Source of the DNA: Rodentibacter rarus
GTDB lineage: Bacteria; Pseudomonadota; Gammaproteobacteria; Enterobacterales; Pasteurellaceae
Assembly (NCBI RefSeq): GCF_001998965.1
Contig: NZ_MLHJ01000036.1
Coordinates: 1-64,000, forward strand
Reading direction: 5' to 3'
Length of the DNA: 64,000 nt
Each line of letters starts with the position of its first letter. The first letter of the stretch is position 1. The position numbers were made by a program, and so were the translations under genes. The notes beneath the pieces are model-generated. The model had not been told where the DNA came from. It did no database searches and saw only the letters and a program-made list of their open reading frames with translations. Positions 27,353-36,150 of this stretch are shown piece by piece.

Positions 27353-29119
27353 GTGAGTTCATCTTTTTTCCAAGAACAGTCCCTTACTTGGGATACCTTA
27401 CAACCCCAATTAACGATCACAGAAGCCCCAATACTACCTCTTGATTTTTGGACATTGCAGCCGACAGCACAAAAAGCCCTTTCTTTATTTTTACAGCATT
27501 CAGCTCGTTCCGTAATGATGTTAAAAGCAGATGATAAAGCTGATTATGCTGAATTATTAATACCGCTTGTTCGCCAAATGTTGCCCGAAGAGCGGTCAAT
27601 TTTAGGGGTAAATTATAGTGTGGCACAGGGAGATTCTTTTTCATTTCCCCAGATTAGCGTTGAGCCGGCAAAATCTCCAGAAGACAATTTCGCCGGCAGA
27701 GGAGAGGTATTAACTGCATTATATTGTGATCAATTTCAACTTTTTGGCAATGTAAAAGTGCACCCTAGTTCGCAAGATATTCTACTTACACCGGGGCTAA
27801 TTCATCAGGCAAACGGCGGTGTATTGATTATAGATTCCGCAACTTTATTGGCTCAGTTTGATTTATGGCAACGTTTAAAACATATTTTACAAACTCAGCG
27901 ATTTGATTGGTATTCCGCCCATCCTTTCAAAGCTCTCCCTTGTGAAATTCCTAGTTATTCCCTCAATACGAAAGTGATTGTACTTGGTAATCGCACGGAA
28001 CTTGCCACCCTTGGTGAATTGGACGAGGATTTGTATCGTTTTGCTGATTATGCCGAAATTGAAAGTTACCTTTCCATGGCTGATATGAAAGAGCAGAAAA
28101 ATTGGATTGGTTATGTTCAGAATCTGGCAAAAGAAAGCGGGGTAACATTGGATTTTTCTTCATTTCACAAGTTGTATCAACTTTTAGTAAGAGAAAGTGA
28201 AAACCGTTTTTTAATTAATTCTTCGCCTACGGTATTGAAAAATATGCTGTTAAATGCAGCGACATTTTCGCAAAAAACATTTTTAAGTGCGGTTGATTTT
28301 GAAGCTGTTTTTCAGCAACAAGCAAGGCAGCATGGGTTCTTAAGAGAACAAACTTATGCCGATATTCTCAATGAGCAGGTTTATGTAGAAACAGATGGGG
28401 AAATTGTCGGGCAGGTTAATGGGTTGTCCGTCATTGAGTATCCCGGTACACCGGTGAAATTTGGCGAGCCTTCACGCATTAGTTGTATTGTGCAATTTGG
28501 TGAAGGTGAAGTCGTGGATGTAGAACGTAAAAATGAGCTTGCCGGTAATTTACACAGCAAAGGAATGATGATTGCACAGGCTTGTTTATCGAATATTTTA
28601 GAATTACCTTCACAGCTGCCCTTTTCGGCTTCTTTAGTTTTTGAACAATCTTATGGTGAAATTGACGGTGATAGTGCCTCCCTTGCTATTTTCTGTGTGC
28701 TTGTGAGTGCCTTGTCGGATTTACCTTTACCGCAGCATATTGCTATAACGGGCTCAATTGACCAATTCGGGCTGATTCACGCAGTGGGCGGGGTGAATGA
28801 TAAAATTGAAGGTTTTTTCACGATTTGTAAGCGACGTGGTTTAAGCGGTAAACAAGGCGTGATCATTCCCGCAACCACCATTCAGCAACTGAGTCTTTCC
28901 GATGAGGTGGTAAGTGCGGTCAAAAATGGCGAGTTTTTTATTTTTCCGGTAGAAGATATTTATCAAGCGTGTGAACTGATTTTTCAGCGCGATCTCGTTA
29001 TGGAAGAAGATAAAATTTATGAAGAGAATGAGACCCCGATTTCCCGTTTGATTCAGCAACGCATTGATTTCCGTGCAGAACCAGCAAAGAAAAGCCTATT
29101 TAATTTCTTTCGATTTTAA
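27353..29119 (+). CDS. ycbZ: Lon-like ATP-independent protease YcbZ
   Basis: A 588-residue Lon-related protein. The N-terminal AAA-like region lacks a Walker A GKT/S. The C-terminal Lon proteolytic domain has the Ser in EIDGDSASLAIF (about residue 440) and the Lys in GGVNDKIEGFF (about 484), the Ser-Lys dyad. Start is GTG at 27353 after a weak site. The order matP-ycbZ-fabA is conserved with E. coli and H. influenzae (HI1324-HI1325). Two uptake signals lie inside. The substrate is unknown. Confidence 0.93.
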   Translation: MSSSFFQEQSLTWDTLQPQLTITEAPILPLDFWTLQPTAQKALSLFLQHSARSVMMLKADDKADYAELLIPLVRQMLPEERSILGVNYSVAQGDSFSFPQISVEPAKSPEDNFAGRGEVLTALYCDQFQLFGNVKVHPSSQDILLTPGLIHQANGGVLIIDSATLLAQFDLWQRLKHILQTQRFDWYSAHPFKALPCEIPSYSLNTKVIVLGNRTELATLGELDEDLYRFADYAEIESYLSMADMKEQKNWIGYVQNLAKESGVTLDFSSFHKLYQLLVRESENRFLINSSPTVLKNMLLNAATFSQKTFLSAVDFEAVFQQQARQHGFLREQTYADILNEQVYVETDGEIVGQVNGLSVIEYPGTPVKFGEPSRISCIVQFGEGEVVDVERKNELAGNLHSKGMMIAQACLSNILELPSQLPFSASLVFEQSYGEIDGDSASLAIFCVLVSALSDLPLPQHIAITGSIDQFGLIHAVGGVNDKIEGFFTICKRRGLSGKQGVIIPATTIQQLSLSDEVVSAVKNGEFFIFPVEDIYQACELIFQRDLVMEEDKIYEENETPISRLIQQRIDFRAEPAKKSLFNFFRF

Positions 29120-29139
29120 ATTTCTTTTATTTTCTTAAC

Positions 29140-29168
29140 AGAGCGAATACTTGTTCGCTCTTGTTTTT
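29140..29168 (+). terminator. ycbZ terminator
   Basis: GAGCGAA (29141-29147) pairs with TTCGCTC (29154-29160) across TACTTG, followed by TTGTTTTT. Confidence 0.85.
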
Positions 29169-29302
29169 CCTCTTTTAGGTTTTATTCATTTTAGCACTGC
29201 TCTGACTAGTTCAGCTAACAGGTGTTTTCTATTTACAGCTCGTTCCATTCTTTCTAAAATGCGAAATGTCTGAAATTTGCTAAATATAGGTAATGTTAAG
29301 GA

Positions 29303-29842
29303 ATGAAAATGCAAAACACCTGCACACCAAATAAGAAAGAAAGTTACACCTATGAAGATTTACTCGCCTCCGGTCGTGGTGAATTATTCGGTACAGAAGG
29401 ACCGCAACTTCCCGCACCAACAATGTTAATGATGGATCGTATTGTGAAAATGACCGAACAAGGCGGGGCTTTTGATAAAGGCTATATTGAAGCAGAATTA
29501 GATATTCATCCTGATCTTCCTTTTTTTACGTGTCATTTTATCGGTGATCCTGTTATGCCGGGTTGCTTAGGCTTAGATGCAATGTGGCAATTGGTCGGCT
29601 TTTTCCTTGGTTGGATTGGTGGAAAAGGTAAAGGACGTGCATTAGGTGTCGGGGAAGTGAAATTTACCGGTCAAATTTTGCCAATGGCGAAGAAGGTGAT
29701 TTATCGTATTAATATGAAACGCGTAATTAACCGCAAATTAGTGATGGGAATGGCTGATGGCGAAGTTGAAGTAGATGGACGGGTGATCTATACCGCAACA
29801 GATCTTAAGGTTGGATTGTTTCAAGATACATCGAATTTTTAA
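29303..29842 (+). CDS. fabA: 3-hydroxydecanoyl-[ACP] dehydratase/isomerase FabA
   Basis: Introduces the cis double bond in unsaturated fatty acid synthesis. A 179-residue hot-dog-fold enzyme with the catalytic His in [16 protein letters not shown] and Asp in GLDAMWQ. Conserved [14 protein letters not shown] lies at the N terminus. Start at 29303 has TAAGGA 5-10 bases upstream; ATG 29309 is an alternative. It is monocistronic after the ycbZ terminator. Confidence 0.97.
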   Translation: MKMQNTCTPNKKESYTYEDLLASGRGELFGTEGPQLPAPTMLMMDRIVKMTEQGGAFDKGYIEAELDIHPDLPFFTCHFIGDPVMPGCLGLDAMWQLVGFFLGWIGGKGKGRALGVGEVKFTGQILPMAKKVIYRINMKRVINRKLVMGMADGEVEVDGRVIYTATDLKVGLFQDTSNF

Positions 29843-29946
29843 TTTCACTCCAAATTGTATCTTATTGTGTTAATAACTCATTATGCGTAGGTTTTATTGT
29901 TTTGATACTAAGTGTATATTTTTACACCAAAAATAAAATTTAAAAA

Positions 29947-29962
29947 TGTGATAAATTTCACA
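29947..29962 (+). promoter_or_regulatory. CRP site upstream of lctP
   Basis: TGTGATAAATTTCACA is a perfect TGTGA-N6-TCACA CRP site, about 92 bases before the lctP start. It predicts cAMP-CRP activation of lactate use when preferred sugars run out. Confidence 0.85.
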
Positions 29963-30046
29963 AAATTTCAACATTTATCTTTTTTTATTTAATACTTTTC
30001 TCTAAAATTGCACAAAATTTTTATTTGTTATTTTAGAGGAGGGCTT

Positions 30047-31642
30047 ATGGCTCTGTTTTTAAGTATTTTTCCAATTGTTCTGCTCATTTATTTAATGGTG
30101 AAGCGTAATGCTTTACCTTCTTACCTTGCGCTACCTTGGATTGCGGTTGTCGTTTTAATTATTCAATTAATCTTTTTTGGTACGGATATTAGCATTGTGA
30201 GTGCGAATATCGCCTCTGCGTTGATCGCTGTTCAAACACCAATCACCGTTATTTTTGGTGCTATTTTATTTAATCGTTTCTCAGAAGTGTCCGGGGCAAC
30301 AGACATTTTACGTAAGTGGCTCGGCAATATTAATCCTAACCCGGTTGCACAAATTATGATTATTGGATGGGCATTTGCCTTTATGATTGAAGGGGCAAGT
30401 GGGTTTGGTACGCCGGCTGCCATTGCTGCACCTATATTAGTGGGTCTAGGGTTTCCACCATTACGGGTGGCAATGTTGGCATTGGTGATGAATTCTGTGC
30501 CGGTTTCATTTGGTGCGGTGGGCACACCAACTTGGTTTGGATTTGGACCTTTGCAATTATCGGAAGCTCAAATTTTAGAAATCGGTTCAATGACCTCATT
30601 AATCCATGGTTTTGCCGCACTTGTCATTCCACTTATGGCATTAAGTTTAATTGTCAGCTGGAGTGAAATTCGTAAAAACCTGATTTTTATTTATATCAGC
30701 GTATTTGCTTGCGTGATTCCCTATATGTTATTAGCACAAGTGAACTATGAATTTCCATCTTTGGTTGGTGGGGCAATTGGCTTATTTGTCTCTGTGATTG
30801 TAGCAAATAAAGGAATTGGATTGGCTAAAGTGGAGAATACATTAGAAGGCTCTTCGGTTTCTCTTGCTCAGGTCGCCAAAGCATTATTTCCAACCGGGAT
30901 GCTTATCGCCATTTTAATTGTGACACGAATTCAACAATTACCGTTTAAAGCTATGATGAATGATGCGACTTCTTGGTTTAGTGCGCAGCTCGGTTCGCTT
31001 GGTTTATTTGATGTCAGTTATGGCTTGATTTTTAGTTTAAAAAATATTTTTGGTACATCAATTAACGCCAGTTATAAATTGCTTTATGTGCCGGCGTTCA
31101 TTCCATTTGTTGTTACCGTATTAATTGCTGTGCCGGTGTTTGCTTTATCAATGTCAAAAACAAAAGATATTTTTGTGACGAGTTTTAAACAAACTAAGAA
31201 TCCGTTTTTTGCTTTAGTCGGTGCATTGGTGATGGTGAATTTAATGCTGGTAGGGGGCGATAATTCAATGGTTAAAATTATCGGTCAAAGTTTTGCTCAC
31301 GCAACGGGGGAATACTGGACATTGTTTGCCTCTTATCTCGGTGCTGTTGGGGCATTTTTCTCCGGTTCCAATACCGTGTCTAACTTAACTTTTGGTAGTG
31401 TTCAACTTTCTACGGCAGAATTAACCGGGCTTTCAGCCACTTTAATTCTTGCATTACAATCTGTTGGTGGCGCTATGGGAAATATGGTGTGCATTAATAA
31501 TATTGTTGCCGTGAGTTCAGTATTGAATATTGACAAACAGGAAGGCACGATCATTAAGAAAACCGTTGTTCCAATGATCATTTATGGCATTATTGCTGCC
31601 TTAGTGGCACTTTTCATTATTCCGATATTCTATGCGGTATAG
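30047..31642 (+). CDS. lctP: L-lactate permease
   Basis: Proton-linked lactate importer of the LldP/GlcA family. A 531-residue protein of about 12-14 membrane helices with the family motifs EGASGFGTPAAI and FSGSNTVSNLTFG. Start at 30047 is preceded by TTAGAGGAGGG; the longer frame to 30008 adds a hydrophilic piece without a ribosome site. It is followed by a terminator and then lutABC, which oxidises the imported lactate. No Hin-type uptake signal occurs in this gene. Confidence 0.96.
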   Translation: MALFLSIFPIVLLIYLMVKRNALPSYLALPWIAVVVLIIQLIFFGTDISIVSANIASALIAVQTPITVIFGAILFNRFSEVSGATDILRKWLGNINPNPVAQIMIIGWAFAFMIEGASGFGTPAAIAAPILVGLGFPPLRVAMLALVMNSVPVSFGAVGTPTWFGFGPLQLSEAQILEIGSMTSLIHGFAALVIPLMALSLIVSWSEIRKNLIFIYISVFACVIPYMLLAQVNYEFPSLVGGAIGLFVSVIVANKGIGLAKVENTLEGSSVSLAQVAKALFPTGMLIAILIVTRIQQLPFKAMMNDATSWFSAQLGSLGLFDVSYGLIFSLKNIFGTSINASYKLLYVPAFIPFVVTVLIAVPVFALSMSKTKDIFVTSFKQTKNPFFALVGALVMVNLMLVGGDNSMVKIIGQSFAHATGEYWTLFASYLGAVGAFFSGSNTVSNLTFGSVQLSTAELTGLSATLILALQSVGGAMGNMVCINNIVAVSSVLNIDKQEGTIIKKTVVPMIIYGIIAALVALFIIPIFYAV

Positions 31643-31664
31643 CCGAGTTAATAGGGATTAAAAG

Positions 31665-31716
31665 AACAAGCGGTTTTGTTTGTGAATCAATTTGAAAACA
31701 TTCCGCTTGTTTTTAT
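31665..31716 (+). terminator. Terminator between lctP and lutA, built on an Apl-type uptake motif
   Basis: AACAAGCGG (31665-31673) pairs with CCGCTTGTT (31703-31711), followed by TTTTATT. ACAAGCGGT is the uptake signal core of the Actinobacillus pleuropneumoniae clade, unlike the AAGTGCGGT used elsewhere in the window. Confidence 0.75.
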
Positions 31717-31740
31717 TTGTATTTTTTATACGGAGTGATT

Positions 31741-32472
31741 ATGAATGTTAATTTTTATGTAACCTGTATTGCGGATGTGGTAAAAGCAGGTGTGGCGAAA
31801 AACACCGTGTTATTACTGGAAAAATTAGGATGTCAGGTTATTTTTCTTGAAAAGCAAGGTTGTTGCGGACAACCTGCATTAAACAGTGGCTATACGAAAC
31901 AAGCCATACCGGGGATGAAAAATTTAGTGGAAACCTTTGAGGTTAATGATTATCCCATTGTCGCACCGGCAGGATCTTGCGTGTCGGCGATTAAACATTA
32001 TGCGGAATATTTTGAACAATGCGGTGAATCGCAATGGGCAAAACGGGCTGAAAATATCGCCAAACGTTTTTATGATCTTACTGATTTTATTGTGAATGTC
32101 TTAGGAATAACCGATGTCGGTGCAAGTTTACCGGGCAGAGCGGTTTATCATCCTTCTTGCAGTCTTTTCCGTAAATTAGGCATTGTGAATGAACCTTTAG
32201 CTTTACTTGAAAAGGTGAAAGGTTTAGAACTCTTACCGATTAAAAATCAGCAAACTTGCTGTGGTTTTGGTGGAACATTCTCCGTCAAAATGGCGGAAAT
32301 TTCCGGAGAAATGGTAACGGAAAAAGTCGAACATATTGCGGAAGTTGAACCGGATTACCTTATCGGTGCTGATGTCAGTTGTTTGTTGAATATTGGCGGT
32401 CGTTTAAGCCGAGAAGGGAAAAATATCAAAGTCATGCATATTGCCGAAGTGTTAATGCAGGAGGGAAAGTAG
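31741..32472 (+). CDS. lutA: Lactate utilisation protein LutA (YkgE-type)
   Basis: Subunit of the LutABC iron-sulfur L-lactate dehydrogenase complex that oxidises lactate to pyruvate. The 243-residue protein has two CCG domains (QGCCGQPA near 40, QTCCGFGGTF near 175) binding Fe-S or heterodisulfide-type clusters. Start at 31741 has CGGAGTGA upstream and gives the family start MNVNFYVTC. lutB starts 1 base after its stop. Confidence 0.95.
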   Translation: MNVNFYVTCIADVVKAGVAKNTVLLLEKLGCQVIFLEKQGCCGQPALNSGYTKQAIPGMKNLVETFEVNDYPIVAPAGSCVSAIKHYAEYFEQCGESQWAKRAENIAKRFYDLTDFIVNVLGITDVGASLPGRAVYHPSCSLFRKLGIVNEPLALLEKVKGLELLPIKNQQTCCGFGGTFSVKMAEISGEMVTEKVEHIAEVEPDYLIGADVSCLLNIGGRLSREGKNIKVMHIAEVLMQEGK

Positions 32473-32473
32473 T

Positions 32474-33880
32474 ATGTCATTAAAAACCAGTAATCTTGCG
32501 TTCAAAAAACGTGTGGATAATCAAATCCACAATGAAGTAATGCGTAAAGCCGTTGTAAAAGCACAAGAAACGATTGGTGCGAACCGTCAAAAAATGGTGG
32601 ATGAGTTAGGGCATTGGGAAGAATGGCGTGATTTATCGAAACAAATCCGTAATCACGTTTTAGCTAATTTAGATGCCTATCTTTACCAATTAAGCGAAAA
32701 AGTCCAACAAAATGGCGGGAAAGTTTATTTTGCAGAAACCGCAGAGGAAGCCACGACTTATATTCGTCAAATTGCATTAGAAAAACAGGCAAAAAAAATT
32801 GTTAAATCGAAATCAATGGTGACAGAAGAAATCGGTTTAAACGGGATTTTAGAGAAAGAAGGCATTAAAGTCGTTGAAACGGATTTAGGCGAATATTTGT
32901 TACAAATCGTGGGGGATAAACCCTCTCATATTGTTGTTCCGGCAATACATAAAGATCGCTATAAGATCCGCCAAGAGTTACATGAACAATTAGGCTACAA
33001 CGGTTCTGAAACACCGGAAGAAATGACGGCGTTTATCCGTCAGGTGATCCGTAAAGATTTCTTAGAGGCGGATATTGGTATTAGTGGCTGTAATTTTGCC
33101 GTAGCAGAAACCGGCTCGGTTTGTTTGGTCACCAACGAGGGGAATTTGCGTTTAGCCACAACTGTACCGAAAACCCATATTGCAGTCATGGGAATGGAGC
33201 GATTAGCCCCGACGTTTAAAGAAGTCGATGTGTTGATTACCATGTTGGCTCGTAGTGCTGTGGGTGCCAAATTGACGGCTTATAACACTTGGTTGACAGG
33301 CCCTCGTTTAGAGGGAGAAACGGATGGTCCGGAAGAATTCCATTTAGTTATTGTTGATAATGGGCGTTCTGAGATCCTAGAGAGTGAATTTAAAGAAGTA
33401 TTACGTTGTATTCGTTGCGGTGCTTGTTTAAATACCTGCCCGGCATATCGCCAAATTGGTGGCCATGGTTATGGTTCGATTTATCCGGGGCCTATCGGTT
33501 CTGTGATTTCGCCGTTACTCGGAGGATATGAAGAATTTAAAGAATTGCCTTATGCCTGCTCTTTATGTACGGCTTGTAATTCAGTTTGCCCAGTAAAAAT
33601 TCCACTTGCACAGCTTATTTTAAAACATCGTGAACATATGGCACAAACGGGGATTACTCCTGTCACAGAGCGTTTGTCTATTTTTGGTTTCACCTTTGCC
33701 AATGCCCATCCGACAGTGTGGAAAGTCGGTGTGAATATGGGGGCAAAAATCGCAGGAAAACTCATTAAAAATGGCAAAGCACCGATACAAATGGGGGCAT
33801 TGAGTGAATGGACAAAAGCACGGGATTTACCAACACCGGAAGGGCAAAGTTTCCGTGAATGGTTTAAAAATAGAGGATAA
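32474..33880 (+). CDS. lutB: Lactate utilisation iron-sulfur protein LutB (YkgF-type)
   Basis: The 468-residue central subunit of LutABC. The N-terminal LUD domain (about 60-290) precedes a ferredoxin-like region with two Cys clusters, CIRCGACLNTCP (about 310-321) and CSLCTACNSVCP (about 357-368), each predicted to hold a 4Fe-4S cluster. A C-terminal DUF3390-type tail follows. The start follows GGAGGGAAAG. It is co-transcribed with lutA and lutC (gaps 1 and 5 bases). Confidence 0.96.
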   Translation: MSLKTSNLAFKKRVDNQIHNEVMRKAVVKAQETIGANRQKMVDELGHWEEWRDLSKQIRNHVLANLDAYLYQLSEKVQQNGGKVYFAETAEEATTYIRQIALEKQAKKIVKSKSMVTEEIGLNGILEKEGIKVVETDLGEYLLQIVGDKPSHIVVPAIHKDRYKIRQELHEQLGYNGSETPEEMTAFIRQVIRKDFLEADIGISGCNFAVAETGSVCLVTNEGNLRLATTVPKTHIAVMGMERLAPTFKEVDVLITMLARSAVGAKLTAYNTWLTGPRLEGETDGPEEFHLVIVDNGRSEILESEFKEVLRCIRCGACLNTCPAYRQIGGHGYGSIYPGPIGSVISPLLGGYEEFKELPYACSLCTACNSVCPVKIPLAQLILKHREHMAQTGITPVTERLSIFGFTFANAHPTVWKVGVNMGAKIAGKLIKNGKAPIQMGALSEWTKARDLPTPEGQSFREWFKNRG

Positions 33881-33885
33881 GCAAG

Positions 33886-34587
33886 ATGGATTTACAAAAT
33901 CGTGAACAATTTTTAACAAAATTAGCGAAACGGATGGGGAAATCAACTTGGCAAACTTCACCGGAACCTATGCCCGAGTTGGTAAATAATTATCCGATGA
34001 CACGTTTAACTGATCTCACTCAAGAGCAATTATGTGATGAGTTTATCAACTTTGCGAAAGTGATGATGGCGGATGTGGTGGTAACACAGGAAAGCGATAT
34101 TTCACAAGCAATCATTGATATTTGTGAAAAATACGGCGGTGGTCAAATTATTTTGAATAATGATTCACGTCTTGCGGATTTAGGTGTGATGGCAGCAGTT
34201 CAAGGCAAATATGATAGCTATATTTGGGATGAATCAAAGAGCGAGAGCAATATTCAATATGCCGAAAAAGCCAATATTGGTATTGCTTATGCGGAATATG
34301 GTCTTGCAGAATCCGGTGGTATCGTATTATTTTCAGATAAACAATTTGGTCGTTCGGTGAGTTTGTTGCCGGAAAAATCCATTGTTGTCCTACGAAAAAG
34401 TCGTGTATTGCCAAGGGTTGCGCAATTAGCCAAAATTTTGGATGACAAAGCGAAACAAGGGGAGAGAATGCCCTCTTGTATCAATATTATTTCAGGTCCG
34501 AGTGCAACCGCAGATATTGAGTTAATCAAAGTGGTCGGAGTACACGGGCCGGTCTCTAAAATTTATTTAGTCATTGACGATCTCTAA
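33886..34587 (+). CDS. lutC: Lactate utilisation protein LutC (YkgG-type)
   Basis: The 233-residue LUD-domain subunit of the lactate oxidation complex. It shows NIGIAYAEYGLAESGGIVL and ISGPSATADIELIKVVGVHGP, the conserved C-terminal motif. It has no Cys cluster, as expected. It is last of the lut operon and is followed by a strong terminator. Confidence 0.95.
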   Translation: MDLQNREQFLTKLAKRMGKSTWQTSPEPMPELVNNYPMTRLTDLTQEQLCDEFINFAKVMMADVVVTQESDISQAIIDICEKYGGGQIILNNDSRLADLGVMAAVQGKYDSYIWDESKSESNIQYAEKANIGIAYAEYGLAESGGIVLFSDKQFGRSVSLLPEKSIVVLRKSRVLPRVAQLAKILDDKAKQGERMPSCINIISGPSATADIELIKVVGVHGPVSKIYLVIDDL

Positions 34588-34592
34588 CGCCT

Positions 34593-34626
34593 TAAAAAAG
34601 CTTACCTTCGGGTAAGCTTTTTTTAT
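34593..34626 (+). terminator. lut operon terminator
   Basis: AAAAAAGCTTACC and GGTAAGCTTTTTT pair around the tetraloop TTCG, a strong Rho-independent terminator. The symmetric T-run could also serve ybaK on the other strand. Confidence 0.92.
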
Positions 34627-34643
34627 CATTGAAAAATGAACTT

Positions 34644-35123
34644 CTAGGTTTCATCCACAATATCCACAAATTCAGCGTCTAATAGTTTCGCTAAATCCTT
34701 TGCCGAGAGTTCCACACTTAATCCTCGCTTTCCCCCTGAAACATAGATAGTTTCAAATTCAAGTGCGGTTGAATTTATCACTGTTTTTAAGCGTTTCTTT
34801 TGTCCAAGCGGGCTAATTCCTCCCACTAAATAGCCCGTGCTTTTTTGAGCAAAATCTTTATCTGCCATTTCCACTTTTTTAGCCCCTATCGCTTTGGCGG
34901 CTTTTTTTAGGTTGAGCATATTGGCAGTCGGTAAAACAAAACAGGCAAGTTTCTTTTGATCGCCGTTTTCCGCTACCAGTAAGGTTTTGAAAGAACGATG
35001 GGGATCAATCCCCAGTTTTTCCGCCGCCTCATCACCAAAATGAGTATTGTTGGGATCGTGATCGTAAGTGTGAAGAATAAAAGGAATTTTTTGTTTTTTA
35101 AGTAAATCAATTGCCGGTGTCAT
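34644..35123 (-). CDS. ybaK: Cys-tRNA(Pro)/Cys-tRNA(Cys) deacylase YbaK
   Basis: Trans-editing enzyme that hydrolyses Cys-tRNA-Pro mischarged by ProRS. A 159-residue YbaK/EbsC-domain protein with the catalytic Lys in HRSFKTLLV, and [15 protein letters not shown]. The orthologue HI1434 is the structurally characterised member. It is divergent from usg; an uptake signal lies inside (34762). Confidence 0.95.
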   Translation of the reverse strand: MTPAIDLLKKQKIPFILHTYDHDPNNTHFGDEAAEKLGIDPHRSFKTLLVAENGDQKKLACFVLPTANMLNLKKAAKAIGAKKVEMADKDFAQKSTGYLVGGISPLGQKKRLKTVINSTALEFETIYVSGGKRGLSVELSAKDLAKLLDAEFVDIVDET

Positions 35124-35180
35124 TTTATTTCTAGCCCTTTTTTTGTAGAATGGATCGCTTATTGTATAGCGGAGAAAAAA

Positions 35181-36134
35181 ATGGATGCAAGCCTAAATAT
35201 TGCCATCGCGGCAGAATTTGAATTATGTGAGAAAATTGCCGAAACCCTTGAGAAAAGCGAACTGGCAATTGAAAAATTATTGATTGTAGAAATTTATCCC
35301 TTTGAAGAAGAACAAGGCATTCGTTTTAAAAATAAAGCTGTTGCACAATGTTCTCCAACGGAAATGGATTGGCGAGAGGTGGATTATCTCTTTTTCGCAG
35401 GCACTGTGGAACAGGTCGCCCATATCGCCGATGCCGCAGAGCAGGGCTGCATCGTTATTGATATGAAAGGTGTATGTAGCACACTTTCGGATATACCAGT
35501 GGTCGTACCAAGCATTAATGAAACCGATCTTGTTGAATTAAGACAACGTAACATTGTGAGTTTGCCGGATCCTCAGGTCAGCCAACTAGCTTTAGCGGCT
35601 TATCCTTTATTGAAAACGGCTCACCTCAAACAAATTTTCACCACCTCTTTACTTCCCGCCTCTTATCATCAGGCGGAGACCGTCACGAAACTTGCCGGGC
35701 AAACCGCACGATTATTAAATGGTATTCCGTTGAATGAAGAGGAAACCCGTTTGGCATTCGATGTTTATCCGCAGCATACCTCATTATTATCACAGCAATT
35801 TAGAAAAATTTTCCCTCAGATCGATAGTGTGGTATTTCATTCTGTTCAAGTACCGGTATTTTATGGAATGGCACAAAAAGTGACCGCACTTTCAGATTAT
35901 GAGATCGATTTCCAACCTCAAGAAAGCGAATTCGTACAGTATCATGAAAAGCTTATCACTCCCGTGATGAGTGGTGAAATTGAGAGTGAGATTTCCCAGG
36001 TGAAACTGCATATCAGCCAAGTCAATGGGGTGGAAAATGGGATTGAATTTTGGACGGTAGGCGATGATCAACGTTTTCATCTCGCCTGCCTTTCAGTGAA
36101 GTTATTAGAAGCCATTTATCATCAAGGTTATTAA
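35181..36134 (+). CDS. usg: USG-1-type aspartate-semialdehyde dehydrogenase homologue (probably inactive)
   Basis: A 317-residue protein with the ASD fold pattern: N-terminal Rossmann-like part ([20 protein letters not shown]) and a dimerisation domain ([19 protein letters not shown]). At the place where active ASD has the nucleophilic Cys (N-C-T), this protein reads DPQVSQL, so the catalytic Cys is absent. That is typical of the Usg group, whose function is unknown. It is 16 bases upstream of the purine permease and may be co-transcribed with it. Confidence 0.85.
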   Translation: MDASLNIAIAAEFELCEKIAETLEKSELAIEKLLIVEIYPFEEEQGIRFKNKAVAQCSPTEMDWREVDYLFFAGTVEQVAHIADAAEQGCIVIDMKGVCSTLSDIPVVVPSINETDLVELRQRNIVSLPDPQVSQLALAAYPLLKTAHLKQIFTTSLLPASYHQAETVTKLAGQTARLLNGIPLNEEETRLAFDVYPQHTSLLSQQFRKIFPQIDSVVFHSVQVPVFYGMAQKVTALSDYEIDFQPQESEFVQYHEKLITPVMSGEIESEISQVKLHISQVNGVENGIEFWTVGDDQRFHLACLSVKLLEAIYHQGY

Positions 36135-36150
36135 TTTTTAAGGAACAACT

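Noticed and set aside
36135-36150. Purine riboswitch before the purine permease
   Set aside because: Only 16 bases separate it from usg, too short for the aptamer.
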